From Litoditis marina (Eukaryota > Nematoda > Chromadorea > Rhabditida > Rhabditidae), in assembly GCA_964036275.1 (NCBI GenBank), contig OZ038435.1, positions 5,516,987 through 5,580,986 of the forward strand: a stretch of 64,000 bases of DNA, written 5' to 3'. Under the pieces are notes generated by a model, which saw only the letters and a program-made list of their open reading frames with translations, was not told where the DNA came from and searched no databases. Numbering within the stretch: position 1 is the stretch's first letter; each line of letters opens with the position of its first letter. The translations under genes were made by a program, and so were the position numbers. Positions 1-13,200 of this stretch are shown in pieces.

Positions 1-32
1 ATTGTAGTTGTATCGTTATGTCATCAACGAAC

Positions 33-148
33 CTTGAAAGTTGGTCTAGCAGCGTCTGATATGACTTGCCGTCCCACCCGAACCCCAAAAGTATCTTGTC
101 GTTATCGTTAATTTGGATAGTGTAGTTCATAACTACTTCTCTTTTCAT
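33..148 (-). CDS. Possible first coding exon of a divergently transcribed gene
   Basis: On the minus strand an open frame begins with an ATG at 148-146 (a second ATG lies at 130-128) and runs to a candidate donor, AAG followed by GTTCG, near 32. The peptide has a protein-like composition (it includes INDNDKILLGFGWDGKSY). I do not recognise the family. It would be head to head with NAA15, sharing roughly 800 bp of upstream DNA. The rest of the gene would lie left of the window, so the call rests only on one short frame and a plausible splice site; it could be chance. Confidence 0.3.
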
Positions 149-963
149 TTGTGTCTTGTTTAAGGTATGTGAGATTAGTCTCGACGACGCAGAAATGGAG
201 AAGATGCACTTCAGAGCGATGAAGCTCCGACAAATGCGGATAAAACAGAAATAGTTTCAGATTTATATGTTATTTAGATGATACAACACTACTATACTGA
301 TGTATCTCAGATACGCTTCTGTGTTGAGTAAGTAGAGTATGTTATATAAAGATTATGTCATTAATGCACATACATAATACAAAATTTCATGTCTCTTATT
401 TACAATTTATTCATGGTTTTCACGTATGTTGTTTTTGATTCGAAGATGTGTGCTATGCTCTTCTTACCAGAACAGCCCTTGCCTATGCTGCCGTTCATTT
501 ATTACATTCTTGTGCCTATGCAATAAATTTTTATCAAAAATATTCTCTTTAATTGGGGTTTAAAATGGGATTAATAGTCTTGGCAACATCGATGAATATT
601 TGTGCACAGTATTTACTGTAGTGCAGAGTTTTTGAGCTGTGTAAGCCGTTGGTATTACAAAGCTCTAAAACCAACCGTGCGTACGTGATTTATCGTCTTC
701 AGAGAAGGGCTCAAAAATTTTGTCAGATCATTTCAAAATTTTAAATTTACAGTTTCAGAAAATGCTTTTTGAAAATGATTCTTATTTTTTCATCTGTGAA
801 AAGTTGTTGATAAATCCTACTCTATCGCCGCATCGTTGAATCGCGGTAGTTTGCGGCCGTTGTCGTTTCTAGGAGAACTAGTAGTAGTTCGTGAAATTTA
901 TCGAATAATTTGAATTCTCCGTTAATGACTTATGATCCAAGTTTTCTGATTGAAGGGTAAACG
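149..963. other. Intergenic region, candidate shared promoter region
   Basis: No coding frame with splice support was seen here. The stretch is AT-rich and lies between the possible divergent exon at 33-148 and the NAA15 start codon, so it would hold the NAA15 promoter and 5' UTR. No TATA box or CpG-rich island stands out. Confidence 0.4.
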
Positions 964-3900
964 ATGGCGCCACCTGGCCAGTCGAGCAGTCAACTGTTGC
1001 CGTCGAAGGAGCTTGGCCTATTCAAGAAGATCATTGTAAGGTTTTTTTTCGTATGCAGTTCGGCTTCGTGACGAAATCGTGATAGCTTTAATCAATGAAA
1101 TTTCACCAAAAATGCAAGTCTTCCTGCACGAAGTAGCTGAGCTATTGTGTTAAAAAAGATGGTCACCAAAGGACCAAAGCAGTTCACTGAATTTTCAGAA
1201 GTATTGTGTTTGATTTTACAATCTGACTCCTACAACACTATAACTAGATTCACGGTGAATACGATAACCGGATACGCCATAGTCGCATTTCTATGATTTC
1301 TTGTTTGAAAAAAAAATGTTTACAGAAAAGTTATGAAACGAAACAGTATCGTTTTGGGCTGAAATATGCGAAGACCATTCTGTCCAATCCAGCTTTCGCT
1401 GAACACGGAGGTAATTTACTTATTTTTGGGTGTGGTATAGAAGAATATTCCGAGAGTACCCGTTGTTATTACTAGGTAGTTTTGGGCAGTTAAGTTTACC
1501 TCGAAATTTTGGAAAACTTGAAAAACACTCCCACCACCGCGGGATTTGGTTCAAGAAGATGCTATTTCTCAACGGAGCCTTATCATATAGGAAGCCTCAT
1601 GGCATTTTATACACCATTGAGTGAATATTATATCCTGGACTAGTGGTTATATTGCGAATTGAACATTTATATGTTCAGAAACGCTGTCGATGAAGGGGCT
1701 CATTCTCAGCTGCATGGGAAGGAATGACGAGGCGCTGGACTGTGTCAAGAGAGGCTTGACGGTTAGTTTTTCCGAACTGTAAAAGTTGCTGTTATTCGAA
1801 TTTTTTTAAGTTAAAAAATGAAAATATAATTTATGTCATTTCAGTCTGATCTGAAATCCTACGTTTGTTGGCACGTCTATGGCCTCGTTCAGAGAGCCAA
1901 CAAGAAGTACGATGAAGCTATCAAGGTTAGTTTAGGAATAGACACAGTGTTGGGTTCAGGTATTCGCGAAGAGCTTCTCTCGTAATTCACGAGCCGTAAG
2001 GTTAGGATTTGTCATTCTATATATATAGACACTCCTTTCCTTTTCTGATTTCAGTCTGGTTTCAATCAAAAACTATTTGAGAGTTTCCGCGCAATCAGAG
2101 AGCTACATAATCACTGTGTTTCAGGCTTACAAGAACGCCATTCGAATGGATAAGGATAATCTCCAGATTCTTCGCGATCTCTCTCTTCTCCAAATTCAGA
2201 TGAGAGATTATGATGGTTACAAGGTAAGTTGATTGTCTAGCAACAAACATGTAGCAATGTTGATGCTTGATGCACCATCTCTTGTTCGGCTTTCCGGACA
2301 AATTGGGTTATATTATGTCGTTATCGTGAATGCGTTCTTTGGCGAAACTATGTTACCATTTTGTGATTATTCATGAGCTAAATAGTCGATATCTCCCGAT
2401 ATTGGGCAAAGGAGGCCCTTTTTTGTGGCTACTCGGAAAAACATGACTGGAGTAGGATGACGATAATTCGTGTTATCTTTTCAAACATTTCAGGAGAGCC
2501 GCTATCATCTCCTGCGATTGCGTCCAAATCAGAAGATGAATTGGATTGGATATGCAACTGCCTACCATCTGATGAAGGACTACGAGAAGGCTCTGGACAT
2601 CATCACCGAGTTCATTCTATCAAATCAGGTGATCCAATCTCCTATTTACAATAGTGTGCCTCTTAAGAAATGACCGGGAAGGTATGATAACTATCGGAAA
2701 GCGCGTTGTCTGCTTCTATTACAGAACTTCTTGGTAAAACTTTATGCATTCACACCGAGTTGTAGCTGCCTTCCTATCATATGGGCTAGCAAACTGACAA
2801 ATTCACATCAAATAAGGCCCCAAGAAACCGAAAAATTTCAGAAATAATGGTGATTTTTGCCGATTTTCGTGAAATTCTCGCAATTTTGAAGAATAATTTC
2901 GTACTTTTCGGCAAATTTTTATTTTTTAAAGGGGAGGGGTCGTACCGGCGGTAGGATCGGTCAACATTTTGGTCACCCCTGTACGATGCTTCGAAAGTAT
3001 GCTGTTTGATTTGCCTTTCTGTTTGATTTTATTAAGTTTTAATACTTTTCATTTCAGCCGGAGGGTTATGACTACGAGCACTCGGAACTTCTTTTGTACC
3101 AGAACTTGATTCTGCGCGAGTCTGGCAAACTCCAGACAGCCCTCGAGAAGTTGGAGGAAAATGCCGCTCAGATTGTGGACAAGATTACCTATATGGAGAC
3201 GAGAGGTTCGTTCTGCGTCGTATTTCAAATGATTTTATAGATTGTCTGGGTAAATGGGTGTGCGATGTGTGTACTCCAATTCTGGTGATTAGGGGGATAC
3301 TCCAGTAAACTTGTCCAGAAAAAAAACACAAAAAAGAGCCTTTTTGTCAAAAGTGGGAGAATTGGTCTCTTTTTTGAGGCAAAATCTTTTTCGCGAGTCT
3401 TGTAAAAAGCAGGCTCGTGTTGTGGATTGATCAGATCTTGTTGTCAAACAAATTTTAAACTCTCAAACGGCTTTAATTTTTACGAATAGTCGGACATTAC
3501 TGGTGTTCGATGTATGATGGCTTGATTTCTCAAACATCCCGGGACAGTGCGCAGTACCACGGAATTAGCTGAGCTCCCCGCTGCCGTTTGCACTCCGAAG
3601 AAGCACACAGTTTTTGAGCTTCGTCTCCGGAAAATAAGGTCAACTTTGTGAATATGGGCACAAGATGTTGTTAAGTTTATTGTATGTAGCTTGATTTGAT
3701 TCTTCAGGTGATCTGCTGATGCAGCTGGGTAGACCACAAGACGCCGAGTTGGTATGGCGTACATTGATCAATCGCAACCCCGAAAACATTGGATATTATT
3801 CAAAGTTGGAGGAGTGTCTTTCATTGGGTAACGGTAAGTGTTTATAGTCTATGATAGTTCGATAGGGTCTACGTGAAGAACTTGCGAAAAAATTGATATC

Positions 3901-6900
3901 ACAATTTTTCATCTAGTCGCCGCGCTTGGAAGGTCACTGATGTCACGCTGATACCGAAATGTAAATTGGTTCTTTTCTCATTTGGAAGATTGAAGTTATA
4001 TCCGTTTCAGGCTCGGATATGTCTAAGAGATTGGCCTTGTACGACGAGCTATCTGCCAATAAGAAGCGTGCTTCTGCGCCCCGTCGTCAACCTCTGTACT
4101 TTGTTGAAGGTAAGGAAAATATTTTTGTCCAGGATGGTTCACTGAGCTATAATTGGTGGCGAATGTTTTCGTCATACTTCAGTAAAGTGAGCTTCTTTTT
4201 CGCCACTATCGGTATTTGTTGATCCAAAATCATCGTTAACGTATTGATTAAAAAAACACAGCTACACACGGGTCTTTAAAAATAGTTCGATTCAGGTGTG
4301 TTGAACAGGTGGGGACCGGTTCTCTTGCATTGTGTTTTGTGTTGACATGTTGTATTAGTGAACAAACAGCGGTACATAGTACACAATTGGGTCAAAGTTC
4401 GGAGAACAACGTACATAGTTATCTTTACAGGTGCTGAGTTGGAGAAGCGATTGATAGAATGGGTGGTTGCCGGATTGAGAAAAGGTATTCCCAGTCTGTT
4501 CAAGAATCTCGTTCCTCTCTATGAGGATCCCAAGAAGGTGAGTTCTTTTCTGTAGACAATTATAGGTTAAAGTTAACAGACTATACTATCAACCAGATTT
4601 GTGTTGTGTGCATTTGAATCTCTTGATAGAAAATAAAATTTGCCCGATTTTTGTTGGCCTATACATGAAAGTATGCGTATAGGGGTTTTTTCTATGATAG
4701 AGCAATCAGATTAGTCTGTTTTAGGTTGCTCTAATTGAATCGATCTTGTTGGACCTTGTGAAGACGGTAGAAGATCATGGATACCGCAATGGCTGCTTTG
4801 AGGGTAGGTTCTCGGTTTTCACCCTGATATGTTATGCTCTTTTGTGACTGTGTTGGTTTTTTCACACCAAGTGTATTCAGGTCTCGAAAATACGATGGAG
4901 TCGCCGACAACTGTACTCTGGTTGTACATTCTGGTCGCCCAGCACTACGACCGCGTTCATAACACGGTGCTCGCCCTGAAGTACGCCGACAAGGCCCAGG
5001 ACCATACGCCGACCCTCATTGAAACACTCACCATCAAGGCCAAGATCTATAAGGTAAGTGGCGTGTTTACGAGGCAAAAATGTCTAATTTTTCGAAATCT
5101 TGCAAATTCACTATGACAAGCTATTATTTCTGCTTAGTTCCGTCACTTAAAGTACAAATACCCAAAATTTCTGCGGATTGTCTCGAAATTTCTTCACCAG
5201 TTGTATGGAATTAGGTTAGGGCATATCCAGTATCCAAGAAAATCGCTGAAATACCCACCAATGGTTCTGTTCCACTTACACACTCTCTTCGTGTTCAAAC
5301 CTCCTGGGAAATAATATTAGAGCATCGTGAATAACACTAGAATTTCTTGATAAACATAAAGTTATTCACTTTTCGCTTTTTCGACGAGGCTGTATTATGA
5401 TTTTGTTTTTCAGCATGCCGGGGACCACTCGGAAGCTGTGCGCCTCATGGACGAAGCACAGTCATTGGACACCGCTGACAGGTATACTATTCTTCTTCTT
5501 TTTTTCGAATTTGATGCAATCAATACGCGCATTAAATTTAGCAAGTTTTCATCTCAAGTTTAGTGATTGTTGCAGTGATTGGAACAAAAGGATTGATATT
5601 CCAACTGGAACTAGTATTGTCATTATTTTTTGTTTTTGTTAGACACAGTGGCATGAATCATAATGTTACTTTTTTAGATACATAAACAGCAAGTGTGCAA
5701 AGTATATGCTTCGCGCTGGTATGGTGGTTGAAGCCGAGAAGATGTGTGCAAAATTCACCCGGGTAAGATTTTACTAGCTAACTTCCTTCAATATTTGGCA
5801 ACTGGATACATTCTTGAATCATTTGTATTGCTATCTACTCTTATTCTTAATGCTAATTGCAGGAAGGATAATCTGCTCAAATTGATGATTAGAAATTTCT
5901 TTTTTCGTATGGTAGTTTTTGTTTCAGTTGATGCTCACTGAAATAAAGATCAAGATTCAACTAACATTCGTGACTGGCCTGGGCTGGCATAAAGTGGCAC
6001 AAGTTGCAATAATATGGTGAAGGAATAAATCTTAATTCTTGATCTGTCCTTACATGTTTGTTGTAGGAAGGAGATTCTGCCTCAGCTACGCTGAACGACA
6101 TGCAGTGTATGTGGTGGGAGATTGAGAGCGCGCGCGCGTTCCGCAAGCAGGGCAAGTACGGCGAGGCGTTGAGGAAGGCACATCAAGTGGAACAGGTAAT
6201 AGTGTCATTTACAGAACAGAATTGTTTAGTCTCGATGGGCAGTCAGCATTCATCGTAATCTGACGTATTCACTGAAAAGGCCGACAAATTAAAAACACTG
6301 GCTTTTCTTATTTCGGGAAACCTGGGTTATTTTTGGCTGTGCTGCATACGTAAGGCGACTTTGTTGTCCACAGTAATTGGTTGAAAATTCGGTGTTTTAT
6401 GCGGATGACCAAACTACAAAGCTGTGTAGTAGGATAGTGTTTGACCGGTGAGTGCGCCTATTGTTGAAATGAGGGTAGTTCAAAATCCCGATACTGAGAA
6501 AAACTGGTGATTCAATGGAACATTCAACAGTCGCCCTACGTTTGTTGTTCTGATCCAAACAATAGCTTGTGTATTGCAAAAAAGTCACACCTCACTAGTT
6601 ATCTGCGAATATCGCTAATGTTTCAATTCCAGCATTTCGTGGGAATGGTAGAGGACCAATTCGATTTCCACACGTACTGCCTTCGTAAGATGACCCTCTG
6701 CTCCTACGTTCAGCTGTTGCGATTGGAGGACGTTTTGCGGAAACACGACTACTACTACCAGGCCGCCAAGCTGGCTACCAAGGTTTTTAGGCTCCTTTTT
6801 GGGCTTTACAACATTTAGGGAAAAATTAATCATACTCTAGTGAATATGTCCGAATGGCCAGGAAAGAAACTGGCTTCTTTTTCGCGAATCAGGTAGATGT

Positions 6901-9253
6901 GTCGTTTTGTTTTCAGGTGTTTTGAAACCAAAAACTGTGTATTTTTGTAGACTAGTCGCACTTACTGGTGTGTGTTCCTAATGTATCAGAGATACTTACC
7001 CTTTTGCCGTTATAAGATTGCCAAGAAATATGGTCTAGATCTATTACTTTGCTCTGAAACGTGTGCGTTGCAGATCTACCTGCGTATGCTGGACCGCCCT
7101 CAGGACATGTTGGCCCAGAATGGAGTGGAAGACGGTATGACAGCCGCCGAGAAGAAGAGGCTGAAGAAGAAGTTGAAGAAGGAGAAGGAACGAGAGGAGG
7201 AGTCTAAGAAGGCCAGCAAGGTATGGGGGAGGAACCCAATCTCAAGTTGTAGTTTGATATCGACAATTTACGAGTTTCAAACGAGAAGCAACGGGATGAA
7301 ACTACAAACACAGCGGGATGGGGCAACATCCGTATAGGCAAGGCTTTGGAAAGGGCGAACCCTAGACAAGTCGCTCAACTGGTAAATTAGCTAAGCCAAG
7401 ACATTAGACATGTCCTGTTCGACAAGGGAAATGTTTTGTGAATTTGGTTTCACTGAGATCATTTTGGAAAGTAGTTACCTTATATTTTTGGGAGGAATTT
7501 CATTTTTGTATGGTAGCTATTTTCCTGTGTTCCTATAATCATGTAGAGACACTCCCTCTACATCTTGTCGCTTTGCAGAGTAGCGACAAGAACCCCTCAA
7601 TGGAGTTTGACGTTGAGGCCTTGTTGAACCCGAAGGATCCCCTGGAGGAGGCGGCCAAGTTTGTCCAGCCATTGCACATGCTCGGCTCCACTCACGTGAC
7701 CGCCTACGTGCTCGGATTTGAGGTCTACCTGAGAAAGGTTGGTATTGCTGCTCATTCGAGAGATATATACTTCCACTACTTTTTTGCTTTGTGGTGATCA
7801 AACTCCACCCATTTTATTTTCAATAGAAAATATCGATTATGCGATTATTTTCGAACGCTTTTTCGGTATAATCTACTTTCGTCTATACATGACATAGCTT
7901 CACGCTTTTGTCCAACGTGCAATAAAAACATATTTAGTGAGTACTGATTTTTTCAGGACAAGCCGTTGCTTATGCTCAAGTGCTTGAGAGAGGGAGCCAA
8001 GATTGACGCTAACGATCCGTTGTTGCATGTTTGTCGAGTTAAATATCTGCAATATCGTGAGTTTCCTTTTCTTCGAGATCAATATGAATTCATCTGTAAT
8101 CTGATACTAATCATGCTGATTTTGAGCAGTGAAGATACTTTTTGCTAGAAGCTGTTTTGAGACCGATGGTTGCACGAACATTTAATTGAAGTCCTCCCCC
8201 TCCATTATGAGTTGAGGTGTTGCAAACTAATGTTTTATAGAGAATATATAACCAATAAGAGACCATCGCGGAGTATGATAAGTTATCTAATTCTTGTTAC
8301 AGTGAAAACCGCTTCCCGTCCCGAGATGGTGGCAGAGATTGCAGCAGAAATGGAGAAGGTCATTTTCACAGAGAAGGACCCCAAGAAGCTCAACGAGTCC
8401 TTCAAGCAGGCCAACATCAACAGCATCCTTCACCGAATGGCAGGTATGTGTAACTCGGACCGAACAAAAATCAATTGCACATAGCAAAGCGCTCTCTGGT
8501 ACAAGAGGTAGTGGTGTCTTTTATTCTACATTTGTTCAAGTTGTCAGCCGCCCAATCGTAAACATACATGAACAATATTTGTGTACAACGAATGGATTAT
8601 GTTCAAGGGGCTTCATCAATGTTTGCCTCACTAATTTTCTATTCATTCCAGTTGCCGAAAGTAGTATTATTCTGGATCCCTCTACTGCCTCCGTGGAGAG
8701 AAACTGGCTCCTGAAGTCGTTCGAAGATCCACAAATGTCGGGCAAAACGCTTAAGACGTTCATCAAATTGTACGATGGCGTGCAGTACGGACGCTACGGC
8801 ACCTGGGAGAAGAACGAAGTGGGTGGCGAATTTGTTGATTGTGATTGAGATTTTTGCATCGTAATTAAGGAAAAACAACCGATTCTATCGCTGGACGTCT
8901 AATAACACGTTGTATCAGACAACCTCCTATATTTCCTGTTTTTCGTGGAACTTACCAGACTCGTTTCATGTTATGTGAGCCACTCGGTCATACTATTTGT
9001 ATGACATTGCTGGTTGGCATCAACATTGTTTTCCGATCGATAGTTTGCTAGAGTTTTCCGATCGATAGTTCATGGTAATTAAAGTGGATCTCACATTGAA
9101 CGGTCTTCTGATTTTCCCACGTTCCAGTCCGAAGCTCTGAAGCGTCTCGGTTACCAGTTGTTCCCTCATGCTCAATGCTTTGGTGGCGGAAGTTCGCATG
9201 GATCTGAAGAGAGCAAGGATGTGTCAGAAGAAAATCATCACTCATTCGAGTGA
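964..9253 (+). CDS. NAA15: NAA15, auxiliary (ribosome-anchoring) subunit of N-terminal acetyltransferase A
   Basis: Twenty-two exons: 964-1035, 1326-1410, 1679-1761, 1845-1925, 2125-2223, 2494-2628, 3058-3205, 3708-3833, 4011-4109, 4431-4537, 4725-4803, 4881-5053, 5414-5481, 5678-5762, 6067-6195, 6633-6782, 7074-7220, 7579-7737, 7957-8056, 8303-8443, 8652-8818, 9128-9253. All phases join to give 852 aa; human NAA15 is 866. The product is a TPR solenoid, with the typical segments [22 protein letters not shown] near residue 25 and [19 protein letters not shown] near 100. A lysine-rich stretch ([17 protein letters not shown], about residues 600-617) matches the charged region of the family, and the C-terminal [10 protein letters not shown] resembles the family's KLFPYALAF. 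Family knowledge: it wraps around the NAA10 catalytic subunit and docks NatA on the ribosome for co-translational acetylation. The start is chosen because the following codons lead directly into conserved sequence. Confidence 0.95.
3298..3505. mobile_element. MITE-like element, family E, in a NAA15 intron
   Basis: The left end reads ACTCCAGTAAACTTGTCC and the right end is its near reverse complement, GGACATTACTGGTGT. The same termini bound 14491-14624 and 37437-37602. There is no coding capacity. Confidence 0.5.
7291..7360 (+). repeat. Copy of the dispersed ACTACAAACACAGCG repeat
   Basis: The sequence GAAACTACAAACACAGCGG is followed by a GGGCAACAT...CCGTATAGGC...GGAAAGGGCGAAC tract. The same ordered tract recurs at 46851, 47038, 49206, 50941 and 52790 and, reversed, at 16480, 19115 and 48665. 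Confidence 0.6.
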
Positions 9254-10220
9254 ATGATGAATGATTATCACGGTTTTCATTACTAACTAGTCAGCTTCCG
9301 CGCCTCTGTATGCATGAAACGTTTCACTGGCGTGCGAACCGACTAGTATAGTACTGTATTCCTCGCGATTATTGCACTCCATTCTGTTTCTGGTTTGCTC
9401 ATGTTTGTATAACCGTTTGGCCGCTATGGGTCCCCTATTTGTTCCAAACGCTCATCACATCATTTGCTTTTTGCTTTCAAACTGTGCACGCGTAACTGTT
9501 TTTCCCCTATTAGTTTTTTTGTTTGTAGCTATCGAATGCCCGGCTCTAAAATCTCGTTATCTGTTGAAAATGCCTTGTTAAGCTTGTTTGCATTCCCGAT
9601 GTGTTCTCAGATATGTCTAATTTAGATGATATCTCGCACTTAGGGTCTAATGGAAGCTATTGGGTTTACCCTTCTAGGGTATCGTTTTCTTTTAGCATAG
9701 TTTTCTGTAATGTTCGTTACCCTCTGTGCGCGAGTGTTTTTCGTGTCCACACCAATGGTAGAAGTTTGTAAGTGTTTCTTTTAAACTAGTCTGCACATTT
9801 ATGTTGGTTATCACCGTGTAGGACTATTGTTATTCCTGTTTCTCCCCTTGCATCGAACGTAAATGATGTTTTATGTGTTGTTAGTTCGACCATAATGGTT
9901 GAAGCAATACCGAATAGGTCTCCTCGGTTGCTATAAGAACCGATATTTTTATGTAGCACGTAGGTATAGATTGTTCTTAACACTCTTTTTTCTGTTTTCA
10001 GTTTTCTCTTACTTGTTTTTTGTATTAAACCATATTTCTGCGTAAATTGTTGTTTTTATTAGTAAAATTGTTCCTAAAACTTGTTGAGTTCGTGTTGGAT
10101 GAACATACGTGTCAGCCCAGCTCACGTTGATATCTTTTCGGTTCTTTTCGTGTTCGACTCGGAAGTGTTGACTAGATTTTTCGATAGGGTTGTTAATTTC
10201 AAAATTATAGATAATCATAG
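9254..10220. other. Intergenic region NAA15 to phosphorylase kinase
   Basis: This holds the NAA15 3' UTR and the upstream region of the kinase gene. No spliced coding signal was found. No AATAAA was noticed; an ATTAAA occurs near 10023, which would be a long way from the stop codon. Confidence 0.4.
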
Positions 10221-13200
10221 ATGACCTTAGGAATCGAGTCGGATTATGAAGATTTGGGTGAGTGATGGTAAACTTGAATTTATGTAACTCGTCTTTTCTC
10301 GGATGTTCGAATCGTGAAAATATGTGAAATGGTTCCAAATCAGGGCAAAAGAAGTGAGAATCAAGAGCCTCCAAAAGTGAGTATGTGTGGTTCGTAAACA
10401 CGAAATAATTGTAGGTTTGCCGGAAATCTTAAACATTACTCCAAAAAGTGACCATGTCTAGATCGAAAATGTGAGCGTCACTCAATATAAAATCAGAGGG
10501 TACTTTACGTCTGAATCATCTAAATTGCCGTATAGGTCGCATCTTATACTCATTGCAAACGCAATTATTTCCAGATGAAGAGGGGAATAATAATGGAAAA
10601 GATGTATTCCCGCACGAAGCCAAAGGGTTCTACACTGTTTATGAAGCTAAAGAGGTTGGTTTTGATCAATTTCGACAAGGCAAGTTTTCGAATCCGGACT
10701 GTTGTGGGCAACGTTTTCATTAATGGCCGTTTCCAGCGTTATTGTGAGTTTTGTGGATCCCATATGTCTTGGCGCACTGTCAATTGTTCTGTTAGGATAA
10801 AATTATCTATAAATCCTGCAAAGTACTAGGTTTTGCTCGTGTTCAATATAGATCTGTGATAGTGTGAACCATTTCGAAGTTCCTTCTAGCATGTGGAATT
10901 GGAGTACGGCAATAGTGTAGAGTATCTTGATGAGCGGGAAGTTTCTAATTTGTTTCCAATTTTGATAGGTATCTAAACTTTGTCCATATCAGGTGCTGGG
11001 TAGGGGAATCGCCTCCACTGTGCGACGATGTATCGAGAAGGGATCCGGTCAGGCGTATGCTGTCAAGATAGTCGACGTGTCCACCGATAAGCAGACAGAG
11101 GTTAGTTTCTTGCAGAACTGCGATAGTCTGGTTATCTGACCGTAGGGTTCTCAAATTCATTGCAAGAGAATACCGAATGCAAAACTTCAAAAAGGGTGAT
11201 TAGCCATATGCGGTCTCTATGCCACTAATCTATTATTTTATTACGATAATGAACAGTTTTTAAAGTTTCATGGCCCAGCCGATATTTAGTATTCATGTTG
11301 GGGCCACTGTGTGGATTACTGCCAAATAGATATTGTTTGAAGGATTTGGAATATGTGTTTAGTTGTTACGCTACATCGATTGAACGTTGAACCTTTTGTC
11401 TACACTAGGTTTATGTGTTTATTTTCAGCGAGAAGCTAAGCGGTTACTAGAGGAAACAATCTCGGAGGTCAGCATTCTACGATTACTTGCTGGTCATCCC
11501 TCGATAAGTGAGTTTTTTCTGTGTTTCATTCATCAAAACTTCTAGTTTTCCGTGTTTGCAGCTCATATATATATATATATATATATCCATATTTTCACAT
11601 AGAGGTTATTCGCTGAACTTATTCAATGTTTGCCGATAATCAAACCCACACCTGATTTTAAGACTATACTCACTCTACCGTCCGCATTCCTAAAAAAGAA
11701 CCTTCTCTTAGAAAATACCAGTGGTGTATGAGTGTTGTCGACATATTGGAGTTGTATTATTGATTTTGCTATTTCAGTCATGATACATGACTTCTACCAG
11801 ACGCCCTCCTTCCTGTTTGCTGTCTTCGAAATGGCGCCGAAGGGAGAATTGTTCGATCAGCTGAATAAGACGGTCACCGTCTCGGAGAAGAAGGTGAGTG
11901 TAGGGCATGATCATAGCTGAGTTGTAGTTTGAACTTTGAACTCCATACACGCCATAATTCGCGACTTTTTGTAGCACACAATTCTTGCAAAGATAGCTTC
12001 ACGGATGCGTCATCTCCGTCAGCGAAGTGAATACTTCATTCATGATAAGCTGATCAAACAACTATAGACGAGCTGACCTTATTTCACTCTCAAAAACGTC
12101 TTTCTATTTGTCTCATGTGAACATCACTGCTGAAATGGGGTACCTAGTAAACTGTCAGTAAGGAGAAAAGAAAAATGAACATATGGTAACATTAATTTTA
12201 TAATATTAAAGTGGTACTTAGTATCAAGATAAGATGATACGTCGTTCGGGATTTTTACTTATTATCTTCAGGCCCGTCGTTTGATGCGTCAGCTGTTCGA
12301 GGGAGTGGCCTTCATGCACGAGAGGGGCATCGTACATCGAGATCTGAAGCTGGAGAACATTCTGTGTATTGACGACGAGCGCATCGTCATCTCTGATTTT
12401 GGGTTCGCCCTCCAGCTTAAGAAGGGACAGATGCTGAAAGGTTCGTTCAGACTACAGTTAGGTTTGGCATCTCACTATTCTTCGATACAGCATACAGCCA
12501 TTTTTTTCTCGAATAACTGTGTGAACTTCACGCCTGGATTGTGCGACTATTCTAGCAAAAGGAGCCTGTTTGATTATAAAATCGTGAAAATATATGATTC
12601 TGCGTCCAAAAAAAGACTAATTTCTTCGATTTCGACGGAAAAGGAGCCCGTTTTCTGTCATCTTCACTGGATGAAACTTGTTTCACGTCGTATGGCTGCA
12701 TCGCACGATGCTTCTTCATTCTGTGTCCGCTTCATCGTTCCTACTTTTATAGATCTGTGTGGTACTCCTGGCTATCTGGCTCCGGAAACCCTCCGCTCTC
12801 AAATGTTCGAGGACGCAGTTGGATACAATCATATGGTGGATGAGTGGGCCCTTGGGGTCACCATGTACACCCTGCTAGCCGGATATGCGCCATTCTATCA
12901 CAGGAGGTTCGTTTCACACAGTCAGTGCGGTTGCACATATCTCCACCTAGGGTGCCCGTTTCTATTCAATTACGGGAAGAGGGATGAGGTTGTATCAAGA
13001 AGAGGCAAATTTTATCGTTTTCAGCTGACGATTCGGTAACTTTACTGATGAGTTCAACGGTTGCACAAATTTCCACAAGATTTTGGATTAAACTACGTGA
13101 AGGTGCCTAGTGCCTACTTTTTTAGTTGCAATTTATTCACCATTCACCAATACCCGCACAGAACAGCTGTAAGTCTCACCTCCCACCCCCAGTTATCGTA

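Noticed and set aside
10575..10829. Open frame starting [12 protein letters not shown] at the kinase locus
   Set aside because: It is in the wrong frame; the frame that yields [14 protein letters not shown] and joins both neighbouring exons is different.
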